The translations under genes were made by a program, and so were the position numbers. Positions 28,586-37,391 of a stretch of 64,000 bases of DNA are shown one piece after another. Numbering within the stretch: position 1 is the first letter of the stretch; every line of letters begins with the position of its first letter. The notes below the pieces were generated by a model. The model saw only the letters and a program-made list of their open reading frames with translations. It had not been told where the DNA came from and searched no databases. Source of the DNA: Prochlorococcus sp. AG-402-N21 (GTDB taxonomy: Bacteria; Cyanobacteriota; Cyanobacteriia; PCC-6307; Cyanobiaceae); contig QCIW01000002.1 of the NCBI GenBank assembly GCA_003216435.1, forward strand, positions 62,001 through 126,000. Reading direction: 5' to 3'.

Positions 28586-29763
28586 TGTTGACTTACTTCA
28601 TCAGCCAATGAACGGTTTTGCCAATGACGATGTTGTCTTACCATTTTGCCCAAAATACTACGATATTGCTTAAGAGAGGATCTAGATTTCCTAAGACTAG
28701 GGGAATCAAATTCAAGCTCAGAAGGCCTCAATAATAGACAAGACACTTCTATCCCTTCATCAGGGTAAGTATTATCAATAGGCAAATTTATTTTCAATAG
28801 ATTTGAAGGTGCATCTTCATAATTAATTTGACCATTAATAGCGGCATCAAGCAGTGTGACTGGCATTAAGTTATTTATAAAGCCTGCTGTGAGAAGTTCT
28901 ACATTTATTGAATTTGATAGATTGCGCAAACTCCTTATAAGAGCAATTTCCAAGGAAGCCATCCATTTATAAAGATCCAATGGATTATCTGGGAGAAAGT
29001 TGCTATCAGAGAAGTCTTCTGAAAAGTTAGTTTCAGAGTTTCTCTTCTCCTTTGTTTTGTCAGTCAATGTTTCTTCAGATTGGTTAAGAATATCTTCTTT
29101 GGGAAATTTCGAAAATATTGATTCACTTGACAAAAAGAAAAATCTTTTAAGGTTGTCTAGAGTTTTGTTCTCTTGAGTTTTCGAAGATTCTTGTAATGTA
29201 TCCTGATTGTCAGGAGTCAAATTTTCATCAAAATTACTATTACTAGAGAAATTAAATTTACCTGCTAAGTCAATATCTGAAGATAAGAATCCTCGTTCTA
29301 TACGTGATGGATCTTCAAGTGGAGGTTCATAAGTTAAATCTATTGAATCTATATAATTATTATTTAATCCTATTGATTGATCGCTCCTTCCCATTAAACC
29401 ATTGATTAAGTTTCGTTGGGTTTCCTTCAATTTACTATTTTGCTCCTTCTCCAAACTATTTGCTACATTCATTAAGTGTTCAATAGTTATTAAGGGAAGA
29501 GCCTTTGATACGAGTTTGTCTATCTTATTTAAACTTATAGTCTTAGACCCTAAAGAAGAGATTCCCTCTTGATATTCCTTTTGATCTGTTATTAAATGAA
29601 AAACAGCTTGTCGAACAGCATTAGGCAACTCAGAGCGAATTCGTTGAAGATATAAAGCATTATTTTCATATAATTTAGGGGAAAGTTCTTTACACTGCAG
29701 CCTTAATAAGGCTAGCTGTTGTTTAGGATTATATTTTGAAGAATTCTTCTTTGGGATAGTCAA
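28534..29763 (-). CDS. Large conserved hypothetical protein between tsf and recG
   Basis: The 409 residues have no recognised catalytic motif. The N-terminus is helical and basic (YNPKQQLALLRLQCKELSPKLYENNALYLQRIRSELPNAVRQA), the middle (about residues 135-255) is acidic, Ser/Asn/Glu-rich and likely disordered. The C-terminal half has Leu-rich helices including WMASLEIALIRSLRNLSNSINVELL. It ends in a basic tail overlapping recG by 52 bases. The order rpsB-tsf-this-recG on the minus strand suggests one operon, which links it by position to translation or DNA repair; no more can be said. Confidence 0.8.
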   Translation of the reverse strand: MTIPKKNSSKYNPKQQLALLRLQCKELSPKLYENNALYLQRIRSELPNAVRQAVFHLITDQKEYQEGISSLGSKTISLNKIDKLVSKALPLITIEHLMNVANSLEKEQNSKLKETQRNLINGLMGRSDQSIGLNNNYIDSIDLTYEPPLEDPSRIERGFLSSDIDLAGKFNFSSNSNFDENLTPDNQDTLQESSKTQENKTLDNLKRFFFLSSESIFSKFPKEDILNQSEETLTDKTKEKRNSETNFSEDFSDSNFLPDNPLDLYKWMASLEIALIRSLRNLSNSINVELLTAGFINNLMPVTLLDAAINGQINYEDAPSNLLKINLPIDNTYPDEGIEVSCLLLRPSELEFDSPSLRKSRSSLKQYRSILGKMVRQHRHWQNRSLADEVSQQWLKTPLKTNRIKKSID

Positions 29764-29771
29764 AGTATTGT

Positions 29772-30422
29772 TTATTTCATAGAGGCAACTTCACTAGCAA
29801 AGTCTACTTGTTGGACATCAATCCCTTCTCCTAAAGTGTATCTAGTGAATCTACGAACCTGGATATTTTCACCTAATTTGCCAGCAACTTCTTTAACAAG
29901 CTGACCAACTGTTTTAGAACTATCACGGATAAAAGGTTGTTCTAACAAGGCAAGTTCTTTAAGCCTCTTACCTATTCTTCCTTCAACAATTTTCGATTTT
30001 ATTTGTTCTGGTTTCCCTGCTAAATCATCTCTTCCCATCTCTATAGATTTCTCCTTATCTGAAACATCTTGAGGAATTTCCTGAACAGTTACATATTCAA
30101 TATTGGGACAAGCAGCTATTTGCATAGCTAAATCCTTTAAAAGTGTTTGAAATTTTTCTCCACGAGCTACAAAATCTGTTTCACAATTCAATTCCAAGAG
30201 AACTCCGACCCTTGATCCAGTATGGATATAACTACCAACAGCTCCTTCTGCGGCTACTCGTCCTGATTTCTTTTCTGCACTTGCTATACCTTTCTGCCTA
30301 AGCCACTCAACAGCCTTTTCGATATCTCCTGAGCTCTCTGCCAAGGCTTTTTTGCAATCCATCATTCCTGCGCCTGTTTTATCGCGCAGGTCTTTGACGA
30401 GCTTCGCTGTTATTGCCACCAT
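29772..30422 (-). CDS. tsf: Translation elongation factor Ts
   Basis: EF-Ts is the nucleotide exchange factor for EF-Tu. The 216 residues carry the N-terminal UBA-like domain with [21 protein letters not shown] and the core motif [20 protein letters not shown], ending with the second dimerisation-like subdomain [24 protein letters not shown]. Length fits the short cyanobacterial form. It is 84 bases downstream of rpsB and 8 bases upstream of the large hypothetical gene. Confidence 0.97.
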   Translation of the reverse strand: MVAITAKLVKDLRDKTGAGMMDCKKALAESSGDIEKAVEWLRQKGIASAEKKSGRVAAEGAVGSYIHTGSRVGVLLELNCETDFVARGEKFQTLLKDLAMQIAACPNIEYVTVQEIPQDVSDKEKSIEMGRDDLAGKPEQIKSKIVEGRIGKRLKELALLEQPFIRDSSKTVGQLVKEVAGKLGENIQVRRFTRYTLGEGIDVQQVDFASEVASMK

Positions 30423-30506
30423 TGTGTTTTAGAAATTGGAATTAATGAGAATTACCAAGTGAACTATAAATAAGTACTTGGCATTTAAAAGATTTAAAGA
30501 AGAATA

Positions 30507-31226
30507 CTATCTTCGACCACCATCCCCTCCTCTTGACTCATTTGAGCCATGCCTACCTTCATTAATTGCATCTGCGAGCCTTCCTAGAATTAACTGTACT
30601 GAACGAACAGCATCGTCATTACAAGGAATCGGCACTTCGCAAAGATCTGGATCACAATTAGTGTCTAGCATTGAAATTAAGGGTATATCTAATTTTCTAG
30701 CTTCTAGAACAGCATTTGTCTCTCTCCTCTGATCTACTAGAACTACAACATCTGGAAGCCTTTTCATGTTTTTTAATCCTCCTAGATATTTCTGTAGCCT
30801 TTCAAGCTCACGACGTAAAACAGCCCCTTCTTTCTTAGGCCTCATTGCAATTGCGCCACTAGATTCCATTCTTTCTAAATCTTTTAAGCGGTCGATTCTT
30901 GCTTTCATAGTGGTCCAGTTAGTAAGCATTCCTCCCAGCCATCGCTGGTTTACATATGAAGCTCCGCATCTCATAGCTTCCTGAGCGATAACATCAGAGG
31001 CCTGTTTTTTTGTCCCAACAAAAAGAAATCGTTTTCCACCTTTAGCCGCAGACCGAGTCCACTTATAAGCACTGTTCATACAGACAGCTGTTTTAACAAG
31101 ATCAATTATGTGAACTCCATTACGAGCACAATATATGTAGCGGGACATTTTAGGATTCCATCTGCGAGTCTGATGCCCAAAGTGAGCACCCGCCTCCATC
31201 ATTTCCGAGAGAGTTACTACTGCCAT
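30507..31226 (-). CDS. rpsB: 30S ribosomal protein S2
   Basis: The 239 residues have the S2 signatures [22 protein letters not shown] at residues 6-27, [39 protein letters not shown] and [26 protein letters not shown] short Arg/Gly-rich tail ([13 protein letters not shown]) closes the protein. It heads the rpsB-tsf operon. A perfect inverted repeat lies just upstream, at 31238-31299. Confidence 0.98.
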   Translation of the reverse strand: MAVVTLSEMMEAGAHFGHQTRRWNPKMSRYIYCARNGVHIIDLVKTAVCMNSAYKWTRSAAKGGKRFLFVGTKKQASDVIAQEAMRCGASYVNQRWLGGMLTNWTTMKARIDRLKDLERMESSGAIAMRPKKEGAVLRRELERLQKYLGGLKNMKRLPDVVVLVDQRRETNAVLEARKLDIPLISMLDTNCDPDLCEVPIPCNDDAVRSVQLILGRLADAINEGRHGSNESRGGDGGRR

Positions 31227-31237
31227 AAGTTTTTAGG

Positions 31238-31299
31238 GTTTCGGGTTGGCCTCCACCTGACAGGGATATATTGAATAAAGATCAATAATCACCCGAAAC
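31238..31299 (-). promoter_or_regulatory. rpsB upstream region with perfect 9-bp inverted repeat
   Basis: GTTTCGGGT at 31238-31246 and ACCCGAAAC at 31291-31299 are exact reverse complements separated by 44 bases, just upstream of rpsB. In minus-strand sense a TTGACT lies immediately before the first arm, which could be a -35 box. If that is the promoter, the distal arm is DNA rather than leader RNA. If transcription starts further upstream, the arms could fold an S2 autoregulatory leader. I cannot decide between the two. Confidence 0.45.
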
Positions 31300-31348
31300 A
31301 GTCAAGTGTGTGTTTTTTGTTTGCTCTTATAATTTAACAAAAAACGGC

Positions 31349-32284
31349 TCAACGAAGTCCAATTAATGTAGCTTCTCTATATATCTCTCTAACTCCTATG
31401 AGATTTAAAGGTATACGTAAAATTTCCATTGCAATAGCCGAATGACCTCTTCGAATAAGAAAAGCCATTAAAGGCCGCAAACTCTTCTCATTAATAACTC
31501 CACCTAGAGTTAAAAATTCCCATAAAAATCTATGTAGGAAAGTGTACTGAATAATAAATCGAACCCTAATAGTTGGATGTTTTTGATAAAAAATTAAACC
31601 CATCTTCGCTCGTTCCCTTTCAACTCGAATTAGGTCAGGTATTTTTTCTAATGTTAAAGAAGGATGCCAATGATATCCAACAGCTTTAGGGCACTTTATA
31701 AGTTCCACTCCCATCAGCCTAAGTCTTTCTCCTAGCTCTAAATCCTCCCATCCATATAAACGGAAAGAAGTATCAAAAAGTCCAGATCTCAATAGAACTT
31801 GTTTATCAATAGCTACATTTCCTGTTGCAAAATAAGCCCACGACAAATCACTAAGTTTGTGTGGTTCAGAGACTGGATTATCAAAATTAGATGTATTAAT
31901 AACGGCTCCATATGTAAAACAAAGACGATCCTTTTTCCTATTCCATCTTGTAAGTAAAGTATGAGCATGGGATATTAAGAATGTATTGGTTACGACTAAA
32001 TCACTATCTATAAATATTATTAATTCACCTTTACTCTTCATAACTCCTCTATTTCTAGCTTCAGCTGGTCCGCCATGATCCTGCTGAATTAATAGGACAT
32101 GAGGGAATTCAGTGCTTCTCTGTTGTAACCAGAGTGGGGTCCCATCAATTGACCCGTCATCAACTACAACCACCTCATATCCAGAAATAGCATTGGAAAG
32201 TATCTGATTCTCAAGTGCTCTTAAGCACTTTTCAAGAATAGGCCTCCTATTAAAGGTAGGTATAACGACACTTATAAACATCAA
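31349..32284 (-). CDS. GT2-family glycosyltransferase
   Basis: The 311 residues are a GT-A fold family 2 transferase. It has FISVVIPTFNRRPILEKCLRAL at the start, VVVDDGSIDGT, HGGPAEARNRGVMKSKGELIIFIDSDLVV (metal-binding DSD motif near residue 94) and YGWEDLELGERLRLMG, the acceptor-side ED motif. The C-terminus is helical without transmembrane segments. It most likely adds a sugar to an envelope polysaccharide or lipid; substrate is not predictable. It is the last of a minus-strand run after devA and a 51-residue gene. Confidence 0.9.
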   Translation of the reverse strand: MMFISVVIPTFNRRPILEKCLRALENQILSNAISGYEVVVVDDGSIDGTPLWLQQRSTEFPHVLLIQQDHGGPAEARNRGVMKSKGELIIFIDSDLVVTNTFLISHAHTLLTRWNRKKDRLCFTYGAVINTSNFDNPVSEPHKLSDLSWAYFATGNVAIDKQVLLRSGLFDTSFRLYGWEDLELGERLRLMGVELIKCPKAVGYHWHPSLTLEKIPDLIRVERERAKMGLIFYQKHPTIRVRFIIQYTFLHRFLWEFLTLGGVINEKSLRPLMAFLIRRGHSAIAMEILRIPLNLIGVREIYREATLIGLR

Positions 32285-32337
32285 AAATGACCTTTGATAA
32301 GTAAATTTTTATTGTTAAGAAGCATCCTTCAAGAACA

Positions 32338-32493
32338 CTAATCGGCGGCACCTCCATTATTAGCCGTTCCTGTAACTCCGTTGCCAGCACCTTCTCCACG
32401 GCCGTCATTACGGAGTTTACGCTTTTTGAATTTTCTAGCGTATAAACGATTACGCTCTTGTTTTTCTTTCTTTAGATTTCTTCTCTTAGCCAT
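32338..32493 (-). CDS. 51-residue highly basic small protein
   Basis: A short frame that runs from an ATG (32493) to a TAG (32338). It encodes MAKRRNLKKEKQERNRLYAR followed by KFKKRKLRNDGRGEGAGNGV and TGTANNGGAAD. The N-terminal two-thirds has 17 Lys/Arg among the first 33 residues and the tail is Gly/Ala/Asn-rich. That composition resembles ribosome-associated or nucleic-acid-binding proteins. It lies between devA (36 bases) and the glycosyltransferase gene (53 bases) on the same strand. I recall conserved short cyanobacterial proteins starting MAKRRN but cannot name the family. Confidence 0.72.
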   Translation of the reverse strand: MAKRRNLKKEKQERNRLYARKFKKRKLRNDGRGEGAGNGVTGTANNGGAAD

Positions 32494-32529
32494 ACCGAAA
32501 TAAGTCCTACATAAATATTCTCTTCTAAT

Positions 32530-33219
32530 TTACTCAATCGAGGAGATCAATCTTCCATCTTCCATTTTTACAATGCGATCTGCAATATCTAAGATTCTTG
32601 GATCATGAGTAACCATAAGTACTGAACAAGCCTGTTCTAAGGCTAATCTTTTTAATAAATCAACAATTTCCCTTCCTGTAACACTGTCAAGAGCTGAGGT
32701 TGGTTCATCTGCAAGTAATAATTTAGGAGAGGCTGCAAGAGCTCTAGCTATAGCGACTCTTTGCTTTTGCCCCCCTGATAGATCATGAGGAAGTTTTTGC
32801 ATTTCATGCTCTAGTCCAACTGCACGTAACCACTCTCGAGCTTTATCTCTTCTCACTTTATAACTAAGGTCAGAGAGCAAATCAGATCCCATTTGAACAT
32901 TTTGCTCTGCCGTGAGACAACGGAGAAGATTATGCCCTTGAAAAATCATTCCAATTTTTTTTCTAATTTTTTGTCTTGTTTTACGAGTAGCACCATAAAG
33001 TTGCTCTCCAAAAACAGACAAATGTCCTTCTTGGATTTTGCGGAGGGTTCCTATAAGTGTCAAAAGTGTTGTTTTCCCGCATCCAGAAGGCCCTGTTAAA
33101 AGAACAACTTCTCCTGGTTCAATTTTCATTGATACTGACTGAAGCACCTGACGTCTCGTTGAGTCTTTCCCATACCAATGACTCAATGAATCAATTTCAA
33201 CTGATGATTCATCAATCAT
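32530..33219 (-). CDS. devA: DevA-type ABC exporter ATPase
   Basis: The 229 residues form a MacB/LolD-class ATPase: Walker A LLTGPSGCGKTTLLTLIG (residues 40-57), Q-loop MIFQGHNLLRCLTAEQN, signature LSGGQKQRVAIARAL, Walker B LLLADEPTSALD and switch ILMVTHDPRILD (VLMVTHD). It is preceded by devC (49 bases) and devB. In Anabaena the DevBCA exporter moves heterocyst glycolipids with TolC. Prochlorococcus has no heterocysts, so the cargo here is unknown and could be a lipid or small molecule. Confidence 0.92.
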   Translation of the reverse strand: MIDESSVEIDSLSHWYGKDSTRRQVLQSVSMKIEPGEVVLLTGPSGCGKTTLLTLIGTLRKIQEGHLSVFGEQLYGATRKTRQKIRKKIGMIFQGHNLLRCLTAEQNVQMGSDLLSDLSYKVRRDKAREWLRAVGLEHEMQKLPHDLSGGQKQRVAIARALAASPKLLLADEPTSALDSVTGREIVDLLKRLALEQACSVLMVTHDPRILDIADRIVKMEDGRLISSIE

Positions 33220-33268
33220 TCGAAAACATCCATAAATCTGATACTAAAAAGTGTGAAAAATATTTCCA

Positions 33269-34441
33269 TCAAAATATCTCCGCTGGATCTGCATCCACTA
33301 GACGTTTCATAGCTACAAGGGCTGAGCCCATACACATTATCAATATCAAACTAAAGACAAGAGAGGCTCGCTGATAAGTCATAACTACTGGCAGCTTTGT
33401 GGAATTTCTCACAAGTAAATAAAGTGCTTGCCCCGAAAGGTATGCAGGAATATATCCCATAAAGGAAAGTAAAATTCCTTCCCGACCAACAACTCCAAGT
33501 AAAGTCCTTATTTGATAGCCCATCGCCATTAAAGTCGCATATTCCGCAAGGTGATCACTCACATCGCTATATAGAATTTGATATACAATCACACATCCAA
33601 CAACAAAACCCATTGCTGCACCGAGTGTGAAAATAAAACCTATAGAAGTGCTATTTCTCCAATAATTCTTTTCAAACTGAATAAATTCTTCTGTAGTTAA
33701 GACTTTCACATCATTAGGGAGACTTAACTGAAGAGACTTCGCTACTTTCTCAGAATCAGCATCTCTCCTTAATCTCACCAAGCCAATCTCGATACTCCCA
33801 CTAGGTGTGTTGGGTAATAACTTGAGAAAAGTTTCTCTACTAGTTATCAAGTTGCCATCAGCACCAAAAGAAGGACCAAGACTAACAAGACCAGTAACCC
33901 TAACCCTTTTACCAGCAACTTCAGTTTCAACAACCCGACCTTGACGAAACCACTTAGAAATTGGGCCAAATTCATCTCGAGAGAGTTCATCGAACAAAAC
34001 GCGGCCAGGGTTTGTTAAAGATTTAGCCTTCGACGAAAATTCTTTATCTGTAAGCAGAGGGTCAGTTGGCTCAAACCCAAGCGCAAGTATTGATCTGGTG
34101 GAAAGAGTCTTAGGATTTCTCCATAAAACAAAAGTCCAGTTAACAGGTGTTGTCCCTATAACATCCTCGTGAGCCATTGATTGGATAAGTCGCCTTCTTG
34201 GAAAACCACTCATACTTATTGAACTTTTAGATCTAGGACTAATAAGGACAATATCGGCATCAAACAATTTATGAACAGTTACGCTTGTATCAAAAAGACC
34301 ATCTCTAAAACCTAATTGCATGAACATCAGAATACCCGCAAAACATATGCCCGCAATTGCAACAAAAAGTCTTAAAGGTTGTCTTGTTAACAACAACCAA
34401 GAAAGAGGTATTTTTCTAGTATTCCAAACGTTTAAATTCAC
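33269..34441 (-). CDS. devC: DevC-type ABC exporter permease (FtsX fold)
   Basis: The 390 residues have one N-terminal transmembrane helix near residues 25-45 (LFVAIAGICFAGILMFMQLGF), a periplasmic domain of about 220 residues and three C-terminal helices (near 265-290, 320-345 and 360-380). That is the MacB/FtsX layout. FRDGLFD following the first helix is typical of the DevC family. It overlaps devB by four bases upstream and precedes devA, so the three parts of the exporter are transcribed as one unit. Confidence 0.9.
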   Translation of the reverse strand: MNLNVWNTRKIPLSWLLLTRQPLRLFVAIAGICFAGILMFMQLGFRDGLFDTSVTVHKLFDADIVLISPRSKSSISMSGFPRRRLIQSMAHEDVIGTTPVNWTFVLWRNPKTLSTRSILALGFEPTDPLLTDKEFSSKAKSLTNPGRVLFDELSRDEFGPISKWFRQGRVVETEVAGKRVRVTGLVSLGPSFGADGNLITSRETFLKLLPNTPSGSIEIGLVRLRRDADSEKVAKSLQLSLPNDVKVLTTEEFIQFEKNYWRNSTSIGFIFTLGAAMGFVVGCVIVYQILYSDVSDHLAEYATLMAMGYQIRTLLGVVGREGILLSFMGYIPAYLSGQALYLLVRNSTKLPVVMTYQRASLVFSLILIMCMGSALVAMKRLVDADPAEIF

Positions 34442-35361
34442 TTTGGTTGAAAACGAGCAATTACCTTGATACCTGTAAGATTTCGAACCAATTCAACAGA
34501 TTCCTTCGTAAGTTTTACTTGTACTTCTATTATTCTGGCATCTGCATCTCCAGTTGGATCAGTAGATAAGACTAGTCTTTGCCTTACTTGAGGGCTAATT
34601 CGACTAACAGTGCCATTCAAAGTTTCTTTAAAACCTCCATTCTCACTTGTCAAAGAAACTGATTGTCCAATATAAATTCTTGAAATATCTGATTCATAAA
34701 CTTCTATCAATGCTTGCATAATTTGATTGGCTCCTACTGATAAAACGCCGTCAGGTCCTGGCCTCTCTCCTACACGAGAATTTATTTGAAGTATAACTCC
34801 ATCAACTGGGCTAATTAATTGACTATCATTAAAATCAACTTCTAATCCTTTTATTTCTGCCAAAACTTCATTTTTCTGACCATCTAGTTCAATTAACTCT
34901 TGTTTTTTTGTGTCTAAAAGAACTTGTGAAGTAGCACCTTCAATTGCAGTAATCTCATAACGTGATATCTCTTTTTGTTGAATAGATATCTTTTTAACTA
35001 GTGTCTGGAGTCGAGCTCGGCTTATATCCAAATCTGCAAGAACACGTTTCTGGTTGTCAAAAACAGCAAGTATTTGTCCTTTATCTACAAGATCACCGTC
35101 TTCAACTAAAAGTTCTGAAACTCTAGGAGTACCGCCAAAACCACTAACGGGTGCAGCTAGTTGTCTTATCTGACCATAAGGAGACAATTGTCCTAAAGCT
35201 GCTACAGACTCTACAGGCTTTGCATTTATTACTTCTATTTGGGGAATTTCTGAGGTTTCAGGTCCTTTAATGCATCCAGTTAAACCTAGAAAACATAAGC
35301 AACCAACAGCTGTAAGAGTTGAGGATCTGAACAATACTATGTTTTGGGTAAAGGTGGGCAT
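34438..35361 (-). CDS. devB: DevB-type membrane fusion protein (HlyD family)
   Basis: The 307-residue periplasmic adaptor has a lipoprotein-like signal (LTAVGCLCFLGLTGCIKGP, with a lipobox Cys near residue 30). It is followed by a barrel-sandwich half GQLSPYGQIRQLAAPVSG, a coiled-coil hairpin (residues about 115-170) and the second lipoyl half ISPVDGVILQINSRVGERPG. It links DevC/DevA to an outer-membrane TolC channel, which is not in this window. The start overlaps the end of pcyA by 25 bases. Confidence 0.9.
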   Translation of the reverse strand: MPTFTQNIVLFRSSTLTAVGCLCFLGLTGCIKGPETSEIPQIEVINAKPVESVAALGQLSPYGQIRQLAAPVSGFGGTPRVSELLVEDGDLVDKGQILAVFDNQKRVLADLDISRARLQTLVKKISIQQKEISRYEITAIEGATSQVLLDTKKQELIELDGQKNEVLAEIKGLEVDFNDSQLISPVDGVILQINSRVGERPGPDGVLSVGANQIMQALIEVYESDISRIYIGQSVSLTSENGGFKETLNGTVSRISPQVRQRLVLSTDPTGDADARIIEVQVKLTKESVELVRNLTGIKVIARFQPK

Positions 35362-36083
35362 TCAAATAAAATTATGTCGATATAACGTTCAGCCCATTGA
35401 GGACTAAATGTCCTTGCCAAAACATTTCGGGTTTTATCGTTTTGTTTTTGTTGATGGCAATATTTTAATTGATGACGATGCCTTTCGATAGTAAGAGGAG
35501 AATCAAAAGAATTAGGTGTCACTGTATCCGTGTAAGAAATAAGGGCTGTTAAATAATCGTCAGTTAATTGAAGAAATTTTTTCTCCTCATCAATTGATGC
35601 TGGTTTTATAAAGCAAACCTTAGAAGAAAAAATATTTCCCCAATCGGGTAATTCTCTAATCAACTTAAAATCAAAATCATTTCTCAATTTAAATTTTTCC
35701 GTGAGATTTATAGGCAAATCTGTACCTACGGGAGAAAGATCAACTATCGCTGCAGATACACCATTAACACCTGCTACCAAATCAACACCAAAAATAGGAA
35801 GATCAAATCTAGGATCAGGAAAGAAAACACAATGAAGTATCTGTAAAGACGAACCAATTCTTGCCAATTCCAAATGAAGCTTTCTAAAACCTCTTGCTTG
35901 ATGTAATTCATTAACTATAAATAAGTCATCACCATCTACCTTCTTATAAATGTTTCTTAATTCAGGATCCAAGTCCAGCAAAGCCAAATCAATAAGTCTC
36001 TCTCTAGAGTCCCTTATTAAATCTGCGGTCAAATCCAAAAGAGGATGAAGACCTTGTCCACTTATAAAGGAAGAAAGCAGCAC
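35337..36083 (-). CDS. pcyA: Phycocyanobilin:ferredoxin oxidoreductase
   Basis: PcyA reduces biliverdin IXalpha to phycocyanobilin with four electrons from ferredoxin. The 248 residues show the ferredoxin-dependent bilin reductase fold with LHLELARIGSSLQILHCVFFPDPRFDLPIFGVDLVAG, containing the catalytic Asp in FDLPIFG near residue 105 and His near 88, and the C-terminal RNVLARTFSPQWAERYIDIILFECPP. Prochlorococcus lacks phycobilisomes, so phycocyanobilin may serve a bilin photoreceptor or residual phycobiliprotein. It overlaps devB by 25 bases and is divergent from the first M16 gene (27 bases). Confidence 0.93.
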   Translation of the reverse strand: MLLSSFISGQGLHPLLDLTADLIRDSRERLIDLALLDLDPELRNIYKKVDGDDLFIVNELHQARGFRKLHLELARIGSSLQILHCVFFPDPRFDLPIFGVDLVAGVNGVSAAIVDLSPVGTDLPINLTEKFKLRNDFDFKLIRELPDWGNIFSSKVCFIKPASIDEEKKFLQLTDDYLTALISYTDTVTPNSFDSPLTIERHRHQLKYCHQQKQNDKTRNVLARTFSPQWAERYIDIILFECPPLPKT

Positions 36084-36110
36084 AACTGAGAGAATAAATG
36101 GATTAAATCG

Positions 36111-37388
36111 TTGAGAAAAAAACTGACCAGCTCAATCCAAGAACCAAGTCTTAGTCTTTGGTCTCTTCAAAACGACACACTCTGTGTAAGTGCAGAGATG
36201 TCTAATGCAACACTAACCTGCATAGATCTTTGGATTAAAGCAGGAAGCTTATACGAAGAAAATGGAGAAGAAGGAATTGCACATTTTCTGGAGCACATGG
36301 TATTTAAAGGTGGAAGCCATCTAAAAGAAGGAGATTTCGACAGGAAGATTGAAGCTCTTGGTGGAAGTAGTAATGCAGCGACAGGTTTTGATGATGTACA
36401 TTTCCACGTACTGGTTCCTGCAGAATCTGTAGAACCCGCGATTAATCTTTTACTTAATCTAGTTCTAGAACCCACTTTTGATTCAAATGCATTTGAAATA
36501 GAAAGGCAAGTAGTGTTAGAAGAAATTGCCCAACATAAAGATCAACCAGACGAACAAATATTTCAACAATTACTTGAGATATGTTGGGAAGGTCACCCTT
36601 ATAGCCGACCAATACTGGGTTTCAAGAAAAGTCTTCTAGCAATATCACCATTCAACATGAAATCATTTCATAAGCGGTTATATACAGGAGGTAATTGCAC
36701 AATCTCAATTGCTGGAATAATCCCGGATAACATTCAAACTATTATAAATAAAAGTATTCTCTCAAACTTAAATAAAACACCTATAGAAGAAAAACTCTCT
36801 CCAAGAAAAAAAATAAACCTTTGCTTTAAAAAAGAATATCGAGAAATATCACTACCAAGAATCGAATCCTCACGTCTAATTATGGCTTGGCCGATTCCTC
36901 CTGCAAAAAAACAATCTTTTCTAATAGGAGCAGATATTGCCACATCTCTACTTGCAGAAGGGCGAAGAAGTCGCTTAGTTAAACATTTACGAGAAGATCT
37001 ACAAATAGTTGAATCTATTGAAATGGATATAACTATCCTAGAAGAAGGTGGCTTAGTTTTACTTGAAGCTTTATGTCAAGAAAAAAATTTAAAACAAGTC
37101 GAAGAGGAAATTCATTTAGTTTTAAAAAATTCTTTAAATGATCAGATAGAAGTTCAAGAAATAATGCGTGCTCATCAACTAGTGAAGAATAGTATTTACT
37201 TTAACCTAGAAGCAAGTAGTAATGTCGCATCTGCAATTGGGGCACAAACTCTTTGGGGTAGACATCAAAGTTTATTAGAGCCCTTAAAACATATTGAGAC
37301 ATGGTCAATAGAAAAACTAAAGCAAGAAATTCTAGTAAATCTTCAACCAGAAAAAAGCTCAACATTAATTGTAAAACCTAAGAAATAA
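36111..37388 (+). CDS. M16 zinc peptidase, catalytic subunit-like
   Basis: The 425-residue protein has the inverted zinc motif of M16 peptidases, HFLEHMVFKGG (HxxEH, near residue 59) with the third ligand Glu about 75 residues on in VLEEIAQHKDQPDE. A downstream RSRLVKHLREDL matches the family's C-terminal region. The start is TTG; the nearest in-frame ATG is at residue 30, inside the fold. It precedes by four bases a second M16-like gene that lacks HxxEH, so the two probably form a heterodimer as in other bacterial M16B peptidases. The substrate could be transit or signal peptides. Confidence 0.88.
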   Translation: MRKKLTSSIQEPSLSLWSLQNDTLCVSAEMSNATLTCIDLWIKAGSLYEENGEEGIAHFLEHMVFKGGSHLKEGDFDRKIEALGGSSNAATGFDDVHFHVLVPAESVEPAINLLLNLVLEPTFDSNAFEIERQVVLEEIAQHKDQPDEQIFQQLLEICWEGHPYSRPILGFKKSLLAISPFNMKSFHKRLYTGGNCTISIAGIIPDNIQTIINKSILSNLNKTPIEEKLSPRKKINLCFKKEYREISLPRIESSRLIMAWPIPPAKKQSFLIGADIATSLLAEGRRSRLVKHLREDLQIVESIEMDITILEEGGLVLLEALCQEKNLKQVEEEIHLVLKNSLNDQIEVQEIMRAHQLVKNSIYFNLEASSNVASAIGAQTLWGRHQSLLEPLKHIETWSIEKLKQEILVNLQPEKSSTLIVKPKK

Positions 37389-37391
37389 CAA

